From contig CAVRSV010000013.1 of assembly GCA_963723965.1 (NCBI GenBank), positions 1 to 64,000 on the forward strand: DNA of 64,000 bases. Reading direction: 5' to 3'. Position numbers and translations under genes: made by a program. Below the pieces are notes generated by a model. That model was not told the origin of the DNA, made no database searches, and saw nothing but the letters and a program-made list of their open reading frames with translations. The DNA is from JARRKC01 sp963723965 (GTDB taxonomy: Bacteria; Acidobacteriota; UBA6911; RPQK01; JAPXNP01). Every line of letters begins with the position of its first letter. Positions within the stretch are counted from its first letter, which is position 1. Positions 18,035-26,398 of the stretch are shown one piece after another.

Positions 18035-19011
18035 GGGCCGGCATCTCCCGGCCCGGAACGCTGGAATCGAGCGACCTCATCCGCGATGCGTCGGGCATAG
18101 AGGGCGCGAATTCGGGCGGCCAGGGGACCTTGTGTACCCGAACCGAGGGTCCGACCGTCCACCTCGACGACGGGAGTCACTCCACCGAACGTCCCCGTGA
18201 CGAATGCTTCCTCGGCATCGTAGACGTTCGTCAGTGTGAAATTCCTCTCCCGGACCGGAATGCCGTGCTCCCGGCAGATCTCGATGACCAGTCCCCGCGT
18301 GACCCCGTTGAGGCAGTATTGGCCGGTCGAGGTCCAGACCTCGTCGCCTCGAACGACAAAGAAGTTGGTCGAATTGCAGGTGGCCACGAAGCCGTGGATG
18401 TCGAGCATGAGCGCCTCATCGGCGCCGGCCCGCAGCGCCTGGTTCAGGGCGATGACCTCGTGGAGCTTGCTGTGACAGTTGAGTTGGGGATCCAGGTAGT
18501 CCGGGGATCCGCGGCGCACCGCCGAAGTAAAGAGCCGGATGCCCCGACGGGCGGTCTCGGGATCGGCGACCTTGTACTCCGCGATGATGACGACCGTCGG
18601 GCCGCCCAGGGTCAACCGGGGATCCTGACTGGGTGTCTTCTTGATGCCCCGGGTCACCATCAGTCGAACGTGGATGCCCGTCTCCATGCCGTTGGCCTGG
18701 ACCGTCCGCAACAGAGCCTGCTCGATTTCCCGACGGGTCATGCCGATTTCGAGAGCGATGGCGGCGGCACCCTGGAAAAGCCGGTCCAGGTGCCGATCCA
18801 GGAACAGGAACATGCCCTCGTGGAAGCGCAGGCCCTCCCAGACGCCGTCGCCGACCAGGAACCCGCTGTCGAACACGGAGACACTGGCCTCCGAACGGGG
18901 CACCAGCCGACCGTTGACATAGATCAGGACCTGTTCATTGCGGGGGTCGAACACCACGTCATGAGTGCTCCGCCCCGTCCCGATGGAACCGGATTCCGCA
19001 TCAGGGTGCAT
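18031..19011 (-). CDS. Class IV PLP-dependent aminotransferase
   Basis: Fold-type IV aminotransferase of 326 residues. Conserved stretches include VYDSGF-like VFDSGFLVGDGVWEGLR near residue 45 and NCHSKLHEVIALNQALRAGA, which holds the PLP-binding lysine. It ends with the usual ATCNSTNFFVV and VTGTFGGVTPV loops. The family covers branched-chain aminotransferase, D-amino-acid aminotransferase and 4-amino-4-deoxychorismate lyase; I cannot pick among them safely. GGAGAAGCC precedes the ATG. It is the first gene of a two-gene unit with the sulfotransferase-like gene, which suggests the amino acid or keto acid made here feeds or needs that partner. Confidence 0.88.
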   Translation of the reverse strand: MHPDAESGSIGTGRSTHDVVFDPRNEQVLIYVNGRLVPRSEASVSVFDSGFLVGDGVWEGLRFHEGMFLFLDRHLDRLFQGAAAIALEIGMTRREIEQALLRTVQANGMETGIHVRLMVTRGIKKTPSQDPRLTLGGPTVVIIAEYKVADPETARRGIRLFTSAVRRGSPDYLDPQLNCHSKLHEVIALNQALRAGADEALMLDIHGFVATCNSTNFFVVRGDEVWTSTGQYCLNGVTRGLVIEICREHGIPVRERNFTLTNVYDAEEAFVTGTFGGVTPVVEVDGRTLGSGTQGPLAARIRALYARRIADEVARFQRSGPGDAGP

Positions 19012-19050
19012 GGCTTCTCCGCTGTCAGAATAGTCTCCGGACTCGTGCTG

Positions 19051-20394
19051 TCAAGCTTCCGCCAGGATCAGCCGGAGATCCATGACGTTGGTCAGCGTGG
19101 GCCCCGTTTTCAGTAGATCGTGGAGGGCCTCGAAGAAATGGTAGGAGTCGTTATCGCGCAGGAATTGACGGCCATCGAGGCCGAGAGCGAGGGCTCTTTC
19201 CATGGTCCGTCCGTCCGCCAGGGCGCCCGCCGCATCCGTGGGGCCGTCGGTTCCGTCCGTGCCTCCGCTGAGGACGACGATCCCCGGCCACCCGCCGATC
19301 TCGAGCGCCGCCGCCAGCACGAATTCCTGGTTTCTACCACCCAGACCCGAACCGGCGATCGTCACGGTGGTCTCCCCTCCCGAGATGATGCAGGCCGGAG
19401 GGGGCAGGGGCTGATGGTTCTTGCGGATCTCCTTGGCCACGGCGGCGTGCACCTTGGCCACCTCCCGGGTCTCCCCTTCGATCATGGTGGAGAGCACGAG
19501 GGTCCGGTATCCCAGTTCCCGCGCCCGGGCCGCGGCACTCGTGACGGCCAGCAAATTGTTCGCGATGATTGCGTTCCATGTCCGTGCGAAGACAGGATCT
19601 CCTTCCTTGGGGGTTTCTTCGATATCGCCGTGAAGTCCCATCTCCAGCCGCCGCCGCACGGTGGGGGGAAGGTCATTCTCGATCCCGTATTTCTCCAGGA
19701 TCCGCCGGCAGTCCTGAAAGCTGCTTCGGTCCGGCACCGTCGGTCCCGACGCGATGCTGTCCAGATCATCGCCCACCACGTCGGACAGGATGAGAGTCAC
19801 CAGGGTCGCCGGATAAGCCCGGCGGGCCAGGTTGCCGCCTTTGACGCTGGAAATGTGCTTGCGAATGGCATTGATCTCGTGGATCGTCGCACCGCAGCGA
19901 AGGAGGATGCTCGTGGTTTGCTGCTTCTCGTCGAAGCTCACGCCGTCGGCCGGGCAGGGAAGCAGTGCGGAGCCGCCTCCCGACAGCAGGCAGAGCACCA
20001 GGTCCCGTTCCGATGCCTTTTCGAGGAGATGGAGAATCCGTTTCGTCCCCTCCAGACCCTTTGCGTCGGGAATCGGGTGTCCCGCCTCTACGATCTCGAC
20101 CCGCTGCGTCGGGACGGCATGCCCGGTCTTGACGTTGACGCACCCGTCGCTGATGCGGTCGCCGAGCAGGCCTTCGACGGCCCGGGCCATCGCACCCGAA
20201 GCCTTGCCGGCGCCGACCACCAGGATTCTCTCGAAACGGTCCAGGTCGAAAGACCGGTCGCGCACCTGCAGAAGATTCGAATCGACGCGCAGTTGGGATT
20301 CGATGACCTTCGCCGGATCCACGGCACGCAGCGCCGACTGGAAAATCCCGATCGCATCGGAGCGCAGCTTCTCGAGGTTTTCGTTGCTTGCCAT
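19051..20394 (-). CDS. Glycerate 2-kinase (MOFRL/DUF4147 family)
   Basis: Enzyme of 447 residues phosphorylating D-glycerate to 2-phosphoglycerate. The N-terminal region shows RILVVGAGKASGAMARAVE, then LCLLSGGGSALLP, the nucleotide-binding loop of the family. Downstream comes SDVVGDDLDSIASGPTVPD, and the C-terminal MOFRL domain ends with GGETTVTIAGSGLGGRNQEF and SGGTDGTDGPTDAAGA. The length fits type II glycerate kinases (about 420-450). I chose the ATG at 20394 because GGAGGG precedes it and family homology begins there; the open frame extends a further 100 codons without sense. It is divergent from pyruvate kinase, which consumes its product after enolase, so shared control is plausible. 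Confidence 0.93.
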   Translation of the reverse strand: MASNENLEKLRSDAIGIFQSALRAVDPAKVIESQLRVDSNLLQVRDRSFDLDRFERILVVGAGKASGAMARAVEGLLGDRISDGCVNVKTGHAVPTQRVEIVEAGHPIPDAKGLEGTKRILHLLEKASERDLVLCLLSGGGSALLPCPADGVSFDEKQQTTSILLRCGATIHEINAIRKHISSVKGGNLARRAYPATLVTLILSDVVGDDLDSIASGPTVPDRSSFQDCRRILEKYGIENDLPPTVRRRLEMGLHGDIEETPKEGDPVFARTWNAIIANNLLAVTSAAARARELGYRTLVLSTMIEGETREVAKVHAAVAKEIRKNHQPLPPPACIISGGETTVTIAGSGLGGRNQEFVLAAALEIGGWPGIVVLSGGTDGTDGPTDAAGALADGRTMERALALGLDGRQFLRDNDSYHFFEALHDLLKTGPTLTNVMDLRLILAEA

Positions 20395-20534
20395 GATCCC
20401 TCCGCCCGGGTTGCCGCCGGCCCTCTGACAGCTCACTCTACCAGACCCCCCGGGAAGCGCAAGATCCGACCGCCGGCGAACGGCAGCCGGGGTCGGGCCG
20501 GCAGTTCTGCCCGGTCCATCGGGCCGGCGGCGAG

Positions 20535-20560
20535 GACGATCGTGTCGGAGCACGATCGTC
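20535..20560. promoter_or_regulatory. 10-bp perfect inverted repeat between glycerate kinase and pyk
   Basis: The arms GACGATCGTG (20535-20544) and CACGATCGTC (20551-20560) are exact reverse complements with a six-base spacer, and each contains the 8-bp palindrome ACGATCGT. It lies in the 268-base divergent promoter region, about 100 bases upstream of pyk and 140 upstream of the glycerate kinase start. A dimeric regulator operator is the simplest reading. No regulator gene adjoins. Confidence 0.55.
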
Positions 20561-20662
20561 AGTCTCGACCTCGGCACCGCCTTCCCGGAGTCGCGGCCCG
20601 GGGCGTCCTTCTTGCAGAAGTCGGCCCTCCCGGGCAAGATGACTTGCGGGGGAAGTTTCGAT

Positions 20663-22060
20663 ATGGCTTCGGAGACGCGCAAAACCAAGATCATCTGTAC
20701 GATCGGTCCGGCCTCCTCCTCCGGGGAACGACTCCGGGCCCTCGTGGACCGCGGGATGAACGTTGCCCGCCTGAACTTTTCACATGGCGATCATGAAGGC
20801 CACGGACAAGTCATCTCCGAGCTGCGTCGAATCTCCGGGGAAGGCAACCAACCGCTGGCCCTGCTGCAGGATCTGGCCGGTCCCAAGGTCCGGGTGGGGG
20901 ATTTGCCCGGAGGTTCGGTCGAACTCGAAGCCGGATCCGAGTTCGTGCTCACCACCCGGGAGGTGGAGGGCAGTTCGAGCCAGGTCTGTGTCGACTACGC
21001 CGGTCTGCCGGACGAGGTGAAGTCGGGCGATCGCATCCTCCTGGCCGACGGTGCCATCGAGCTCGCGGTCACTCGCATCGCGGGTCCGGACATTCATTGT
21101 CGCGTCGTCTTCGGCGGGCAGTTGGGGTCCCGAAAAGGGGTGAATTGCCCGTCGGGCCTGTTCGGATTGCCCATTCTCAGCGAACGGGACCTCTCGGATC
21201 TGCGCTTTGGTCTGGAGCGGGGAGTCGAGTATGTGGGCCTCTCCTTCGTTCGGTCGGCGGACGACGTCCGGCGCGCCCGTGATGAGATCCGAAGCTGCGG
21301 ATCGGACGCCCGGATCATTGCCAAGATCGAGACTCAGGCGGCCCTCGAGCATTTCGATCGGATCCTCCTGGAGGCGGACGGAATCATGATCGCCCGAGGC
21401 GATTTGAGTATCGAAACGCCCTTTTCGCGCGTCCCGGTCCTGCAGAAGCGGATGATCGCCAAGGCCAACCAGGCGGCCAAACCCGTCATCACGGCGACCC
21501 AGATGCTGTTCTCGATGGTGAGTTCGCCTCGCCCGACTCGGGCCGAGGTGGCCGATGTGGCCAACGCCATCATGGACGGCAGCGACGCCGTCATGCTGTC
21601 TGAGGAAACGGCCGTCGGACAACATCCGGAGCGGGCCGTCGAAGTCATGGACCGGATTGCGCGCGATACCGAAAGCGGTGGTTTGAAGGTGGGCTGGGAG
21701 CAGGAAGGACCCTACGGCGGACAGTCGGTCGGTGATCGGGAGGCCATGGCCCTGGCGGCCTGCCGGCTGGCAGAGGACCTGGATGTGGACTACATCGGGA
21801 CCATCACGCGAAGTGGGCAGATGGCCCGACTGGCCGCCAAGTTTCGTCCCCGCCAGCCGATCCTGGCGGCGAGTCCGGAACCCGGGACTTTCCGCAGGCT
21901 GAGCCTGATCAGAGGCGTGATTCCGTTGCTTTTGCCGGAGGGACTGCGGGCGTACGAGGAGATGGCGACGGCCGCTCTGGAACTGGCCCGTGGGAGCGGC
22001 TGGAAGGACGCCAGCTTCGTGCTCCTCTCCGAAGAGTTCGTGCGCCGGGGAGTGCTCTAG
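20663..22060 (+). CDS. pyk: Pyruvate kinase
   Basis: Glycolytic enzyme of 465 residues converting PEP and ADP to pyruvate and ATP. The N-terminal RKTKIICTIGPASSSGERL and NVARLNFSHGDHEGH are diagnostic. The metal/PEP site shows IMIARGDLSIE, where most members have DLG(V/M)E, so a Ser replaces the usual Gly. The active-site stretch ANQAAKPVITATQML is followed by PTRAEVADVANAIMDG, SDAVMLSEETA and the C-terminal allosteric domain. GGGGGAAG precedes the ATG at 20663. It is divergent from glycerate 2-kinase, two enolase-step neighbours, and convergent with the small CMD gene after only 8 bases. Confidence 0.95.
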   Translation: MASETRKTKIICTIGPASSSGERLRALVDRGMNVARLNFSHGDHEGHGQVISELRRISGEGNQPLALLQDLAGPKVRVGDLPGGSVELEAGSEFVLTTREVEGSSSQVCVDYAGLPDEVKSGDRILLADGAIELAVTRIAGPDIHCRVVFGGQLGSRKGVNCPSGLFGLPILSERDLSDLRFGLERGVEYVGLSFVRSADDVRRARDEIRSCGSDARIIAKIETQAALEHFDRILLEADGIMIARGDLSIETPFSRVPVLQKRMIAKANQAAKPVITATQMLFSMVSSPRPTRAEVADVANAIMDGSDAVMLSEETAVGQHPERAVEVMDRIARDTESGGLKVGWEQEGPYGGQSVGDREAMALAACRLAEDLDVDYIGTITRSGQMARLAAKFRPRQPILAASPEPGTFRRLSLIRGVIPLLLPEGLRAYEEMATAALELARGSGWKDASFVLLSEEFVRRGVL

Positions 22061-22068
22061 CGCCCTGC

Positions 22069-22410
22069 CTACTCCTTGAAGACGGCGGCGATGACGTCCA
22101 GGGCAAACCGGGCGGAAACCGTGGCCGGACCCCCGCCCATCTCGATGCCGACATCGATCGCCTCGAGGACCTCGGCCCGGGTGGCGCCTGCTCGCGCCGC
22201 CTGCTCGATGTGCCACTGCATGCAGGACTCGCAGTCGGTCACAATCGAGATTCCGATGGCGATGAGTTCCTTGTACTTTCTCTCGAGCTCCCCGTCGGCA
22301 TAGGCGGCTTTCTCCATCTCGAGGAAGGCCTCGTAGACGGGGGATCCGAGGTTGATCAGCCGGGCGTGTGCTTCTTTTCGTCTGCGGGTCATCTCTGCGA
22401 GCTTATCCAT
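22069..22410 (-). CDS. Carboxymuconolactone decarboxylase / AhpD-like protein
   Basis: Small helical protein of 113 residues in the CMD/AhpD family. The redox motif CESC followed by MQWHIEQA is the active-site pattern of AhpD-like peroxidase partners, with a Cys pair and a downstream His. The helix YKELIAIGISIV precedes it and GATRAEVLEAIDVGIEMGGGPA follows, as expected. It probably acts as an alkylhydroperoxidase-like thiol enzyme. I chose the ATG at 22410 with AGGAGG upstream; the open frame runs further but has no homology. It is convergent with pyk and separated from dienelactone hydrolase by 127 bases. Confidence 0.9.
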   Translation of the reverse strand: MDKLAEMTRRRKEAHARLINLGSPVYEAFLEMEKAAYADGELERKYKELIAIGISIVTDCESCMQWHIEQAARAGATRAEVLEAIDVGIEMGGGPATVSARFALDVIAAVFKE

Positions 22411-22537
22411 CCTGACCTCCTGGTGGAGTTCCTGTTGAAACGCCAGCGTCCAGAGAGCAGTATACGGTCCGGGCCGGACACCACGGGCCTTCCTCGACCG
22501 CCTCTCACAGGTACCGGCCCATTCTCGACGCGCGAAA

Positions 22538-23404
22538 CTAGCCTGCCAGATACTCCTTGAAAAAGGCCAGCGTCCTTTTCCAGGCGTCCTCAGCCGCCTC
22601 GGGCTGGTAGCGGGTGCCGGACGGATTGGCGAAGGCATGCGAAGCGCCAGGGTAGACATGGATGTCGACCGTCTTGCCCAGAGCCTTCAATTCCTTCTCC
22701 ATTGCCCGAACCTGGTCCACCGGGATTCCCGTGTCCTCGGCGCCATAGAGCCCCAGAACGGGGGCCTGGATCTTCTTCAGGAGATCCGGATCCGTGACCG
22801 GTCGGCCGTAGTACACGACCGTGGCGGCGATCTTGTCGCCCAGCTGAATTGCTGCGTTCAGAGACCAACCGCCGCCGAAGCACCAGCCGATGGTGCCGAC
22901 CCGCGTCACGCCCTCCTGCCCGGTCAGGAACTGGTCGGCCTGCAGAAGATTCGAGTCGGCTGCCGCCTTGTTCTGCATCGCCGCCTGCATCAGCGTCTGG
23001 GCCTCCTGGGGAGTCTCGGCGGCCTTGCCTCCGTAGAGATCGACGGCCAACGCGACGTAACCCTGTCCGGCCAGCTTGTCCGCCATGGTCCGGATATTGT
23101 CGTTCAGGCCCCACCACTCGTGGATCACGATGATCCCGGCTGTGGCCGGACCTTCGCGGGTCGGCCGCGCCAGGTAGCCTTCCACGGCATGCCCGTCGAC
23201 GGTGGCATAGTCGACCGTCGACGTGGTGATGCCGGCCGTAGAGCCGGGCATCGTGGCGGCTCCGGGCACCGGCTTGTCCTGTGCGTGCTCCTTGCTCATC
23301 CGTTCGGCGTATTCCTGGTCCGACATCTGGCTTCGGCTGCAGCCGCTGCACAGCAGAGCCGCACCGAGCAGGCCCATAAGGGCCATTCGCAGGCCAAACT
23401 CCAT
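22538..23404 (-). CDS. Dienelactone hydrolase family lipoprotein
   Basis: Alpha/beta hydrolase of 288 residues with an N-terminal lipoprotein signal: hydrophobic segment and lipobox LCSGC, so the mature protein is probably lipid-anchored in the envelope. The DLH signature is present: GTIGWCFGGGWSL with nucleophile Cys, the Asp in GAEDTGIPVD and the His in YPGASHAF. VIVIHEWWGLNDNIRTMADKL is the typical first strand. It would hydrolyse ester or lactone substrates; dienelactone itself is unlikely outside an aromatic-degradation cluster, which is not present. The plus-strand neighbour on the start side is apaH, also minus strand, 76 bases upstream. Confidence 0.9.
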   Translation of the reverse strand: MEFGLRMALMGLLGAALLCSGCSRSQMSDQEYAERMSKEHAQDKPVPGAATMPGSTAGITTSTVDYATVDGHAVEGYLARPTREGPATAGIIVIHEWWGLNDNIRTMADKLAGQGYVALAVDLYGGKAAETPQEAQTLMQAAMQNKAAADSNLLQADQFLTGQEGVTRVGTIGWCFGGGWSLNAAIQLGDKIAATVVYYGRPVTDPDLLKKIQAPVLGLYGAEDTGIPVDQVRAMEKELKALGKTVDIHVYPGASHAFANPSGTRYQPEAAEDAWKRTLAFFKEYLAG

Positions 23405-23480
23405 GGTCGTGCCTCCTCACTCGTAAGTAGGGATCGAAAAAAGAGATGACGTTATGGATGGATTATATCCCGCCGGCCTT

Positions 23481-24287
23481 CTAGTCTTCCTGCGGGACCT
23501 TCTCGGCCTGATTCGGCACCTGGAACAGGCGCCGGTCGTCCAGCCGCCAGGCACTGAGCGGACCCCCGTAGGCACAGCCGCTGTCCAGGCAGATTGCATG
23601 GGGCGTCAGATGAAGGCCGAGTCGGGCCCAGTGGCCGAAGAAGAACAGACGCCCCGATTCCTGGATCGCGGGAAAGGAGTACCAGGGCTTCAGGGGCGCC
23701 GGGGCCTGCTCGGGAGGCCCGGTGTATTCGAAATCCGGAGTCGCCTCGTCCGCGCAGCAGCGAAGCGCGGTCAGGACCCGCAGGACGCCCGCCGGATCGG
23801 GCTGGTTCCACTCCAGTCCGGCCCCGCCGTTACTCGCCGACAGTGTCTTCCTGGGTTTCTGCGCCAGACGCCCCGCCGCCTTGCGGGCGAACGCAGCCGT
23901 TCGGTCCACCCGCCAGATGGGGAGGATTCCGGCATGGACGATCACAGCCTCTCCCACCTCCAGGATCAGCGGACGATGCAGCAGCCAACGGATCAGCTTG
24001 GGCGCATCCTCGGCCGCAAGAATCGCTCCGAACCGGTCGCCTCCCTTCGGCTCACGCAGTCCGAAGTAGACCCGCAACAGGTGAAGGTCGTGATTGCCCA
24101 GGACCATCTGGGCGCAGTCCCTTTGTTGATGGATCCAACGCAACATGGCGAGTGAGTCGGGCCCCTTGTTGACCAGATCACCCACGAACCAGAGACGATC
24201 GATCTCCCTCTGGAAGCGGATCTCTTCCAGGAGCGCAGTGAAGGTCGCAAAGCAACCGTGGACATCGCCGATTACGTAATCCGACAC
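23481..24287 (-). CDS. apaH: Bis(5'-nucleosyl)-tetraphosphatase, symmetrical (ApaH)
   Basis: Metallophosphoesterase of 268 residues that splits Ap4A into two ADP. The metal-binding motifs are all present in order: YVIGDVHGC, FVGDLVNKGPDS, LGNHDLH and a distal VIVHAGILP with FFGHWARLG. Length and sequence match ApaH rather than the shorter PrpA/PrpB phosphatases. The substrate pool (Ap4A and capped RNA 5' ends) links it to stress. It has a clean ATG at 24287. The downstream spacer toward CcmH carries heptamer repeats on the far side; dienelactone hydrolase follows on the same strand. Confidence 0.88.
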   Translation of the reverse strand: MSDYVIGDVHGCFATFTALLEEIRFQREIDRLWFVGDLVNKGPDSLAMLRWIHQQRDCAQMVLGNHDLHLLRVYFGLREPKGGDRFGAILAAEDAPKLIRWLLHRPLILEVGEAVIVHAGILPIWRVDRTAAFARKAAGRLAQKPRKTLSASNGGAGLEWNQPDPAGVLRVLTALRCCADEATPDFEYTGPPEQAPAPLKPWYSFPAIQESGRLFFFGHWARLGLHLTPHAICLDSGCAYGGPLSAWRLDDRRLFQVPNQAEKVPQED

Positions 24288-24321
24288 GGGCTCTAGATAT
24301 AGCAGACGGGGGTGCCGACAG

Positions 24322-24424
24322 ATTCGAGATGGGGAATTTGCGAATTACGATTCTCGACTTCCCGATTGGGACATGCCCAGCCAGCCCTCCAGATCGACAA
24401 TCGAAAATCGACAGTCGAAAATCC
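24322..24424. repeat. Heptamer-phased repeat tract
   Basis: Two in-phase stretches fill the spacer between apaH and ccmH. At 24322-24370 degenerate 7-bp units (ATTCGAG, AATTACG, ATTCTCG type) run without slippage. At 24394-24421 four cleaner TCGACAA / TCGAAAA units follow. The array ends a few bases before the ccmH stop codon. Confidence 0.75.
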
Positions 24425-24427
24425 CCC

Positions 24428-24904
24428 TCAGCCCCACATTTCTTTGTCGAGCTGCTCGGCATAGCGGGAGGGGGATTTGGGAGCGGGTTCGGCCGCTTTG
24501 GCGGCGGCACCGACCGGCCGGAGCCTGCGGACGACGAGAAAAGCCACACCGGCGCCGGCCGCAAGGAAGAAGACCGGCAGAAGATAGGCCAGGGCATTGA
24601 AACCGCGGGCCGGCGGCTTCGAGAGAATCCTCTCTCCGTATTCGGCCACGTACCTTTGGAGGATCTGATCGCGATCCAGACCCGAAGCCAGCATCTGGCG
24701 GATACCCACCCGAATCTCATCCGCTGCCTGCGAGTAGTGTTCCGAGACCGGCTGCGTCCAGCAACAGGGCGCGATCAACTCTGTCTCGATCTTCTTCGCC
24801 TCGGCTTCCAGACGAGGATCCAGGGGCGTGTCCAGTTGAGCAGCCAGCAGGGACCCGGCACACAAAAAGGCGATCAGAAGCAGGGGAAGTCGTCGATTTT
24901 TCAT
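24428..24904 (-). CDS. ccmH: CcmH-type cytochrome c biogenesis protein, CCW variant
   Basis: Membrane-anchored thiol protein of 158 residues: signal/anchor (MKNRRLPLLLIAFLCAG), a short periplasmic helical domain (~25-100), then a second membrane helix (FNALAYLLPVFFLAAGAGVAFLV). CcmH normally carries an LRCxxCQ redox motif that reduces apocytochrome c for heme attachment. Here the corresponding place reads APCCWTQPVSEHYS, with adjacent cysteines rather than CxxC. The following ADEIRVGIRQMLASG and ILQRYVAEYGERIL match the family well. No other ccm gene adjoins. The ATG at 24904 has GGAG eight bases upstream. The C terminus faces a heptamer-repeat spacer. Confidence 0.83.
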   Translation of the reverse strand: MKNRRLPLLLIAFLCAGSLLAAQLDTPLDPRLEAEAKKIETELIAPCCWTQPVSEHYSQAADEIRVGIRQMLASGLDRDQILQRYVAEYGERILSKPPARGFNALAYLLPVFFLAAGAGVAFLVVRRLRPVGAAAKAAEPAPKSPSRYAEQLDKEMWG

Positions 24905-24996
24905 TTCGGCTCCGGTCTTACGAACTGGACAAGATTCTATCAACTTCCCGTCGATCGGGGTATCCTGCCCGGGCTCCGTGCTAATCTACCGGCGGC

Positions 24997-26398
24997 ATGC
25001 CCTTCCGACTCGGACGCTGGTACCTCTGGTTTCGACAGGTCGTGGCCCGGCTGTTCCTGCATGCGTTCGAACCCGTTCTCTACCGCATCGCGTTCGTCTG
25101 GAGACGCCTGTTATGGAGGACCCGCTTCATCGCCATCACGGGGAGTCTCGGCAAGACCACCGCCAAGGACGCGCTCGCGGCGATTCTGGCTCTGGACCAT
25201 CGCGCTTTCGGGAGCGTTGGGACACAAAACGCCAGGCGCCTCGTTTCGCTGAACCTGCTTCGCGTTCGACCCTGGCACCGCTTCGCGGTCATCGAACTGG
25301 GGACCGCGGGCCCGGGACAGCTCATCCGTCCCGCCGTTCAGGTCCGTCCCGACGTCGCGATCATCCTGGGTGTGGCGCCGACCCACATCCGCAATTACCG
25401 TTCCCTGGAGGACATCGCCCGGGAGAAGATGCAGCTCCTGGAAGGCCTGAAGCCGGGAGGGCTGGTGGTGATCAATGGTGACGAGCCTCTACTGGAGGCG
25501 ATCCCGATGGATCCCGCGTTGCGGGTCACCCGCTTCGGCCTCGGGCCCGGACTCGATCTGCGCGCGGAGGCGATCACCTCGCGCTGGCCCGATCGGCTCT
25601 CCTTTCAGGCAGTCGCAGGAGAGAGCCGGATCCCGATCCGCACCCGGCTGGTCGGAGAGCACTGGGTCCCCGCTCTGCTTTCGGCGCTTCTCGCCGCTCG
25701 CAGCCTGTGGAGTCGAATTGCGTCGGGCCGGCGAAGCCCTGCAGGCCCTTTCCCCCTGCCGCGGTCGGCTGGAGCCCGTTGCACTCCCCGGCGGTGCGAT
25801 CGTCATCCGAGACGAGTACAACGCGTCCCCCTTCTCCTACGACGCCGCGCTGAAGGTTCTCGAGCAGGCTCGGGCCGGGCGCCGCATCGCCGTGTTCGGC
25901 GACATGAACGACACCAAGGACAAGATCGGCCGGCGACTTCGCAGACTCGGGCGCCGGGCCGCCGAGATCTGCGATCTGGCGGTCTTCGTCGGCGACAACA
26001 GCCACCATGCGCGCGTCGGCGCCCTGCGGGCCGGACTCTCGGAATCCTCCGCCGTCTGCCGGACCGATCCGGCCGAGGCCGCCGCTTTTCTGGCCAAGGA
26101 GCTACGGCCCGGTGACCTGGTGCTGATCAAGGGATGGCTTTGCCAGCACCTCGAACGCCTGGTCCTTGCCCAGTTCGGAACCGTCGACTGTTGGGTCCGG
26201 CAGTGTCACAAGCTCATTCAGTGCGACATCTGCTGGAAACTCGGCTTGACCGCCGTGGAACGCAATAGGCTGGGAGGAAATGCCGGAGCTTGCGCGTCTC
26301 CGGGTGAAGCCCCCGAGGAGACCGGTGCGAACCTGCCGCCCGGACCGGGCCGGCCGGCCGGCGGTGGGGTTCCGCTGCGCCAGGAACGAGATGACTGA
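24997..26398 (+). pseudogene. MurF-like ligase with one frameshift and Cys4 tail
   Basis: Reads as one ~466-residue Mur-ligase-family protein once T25708 is removed. The first frame gives the ATP loop AITGSLGKTTAKDALAAIL and the central domain (VAPTHIRNYRSLEDIAREK and GLVVINGDEP). The second frame gives the C-terminal domain (GVELRRAGEALQALSP, IVIRDEYNASPFSYDAAL, AVFGDMNDTKDK, LVLIKGW). MurF adds D-Ala-D-Ala to the peptidoglycan precursor; this copy lacks the N-terminal UDP-sugar-binding domain and so is unlikely to be the housekeeping MurF. After the ligase fold the tail shows C-X4-C-X5-C-X2-C, a possible zinc knuckle. It overlaps the ATP-grasp gene by 8 bases, which argues for a live operon. 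Confidence 0.75.
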
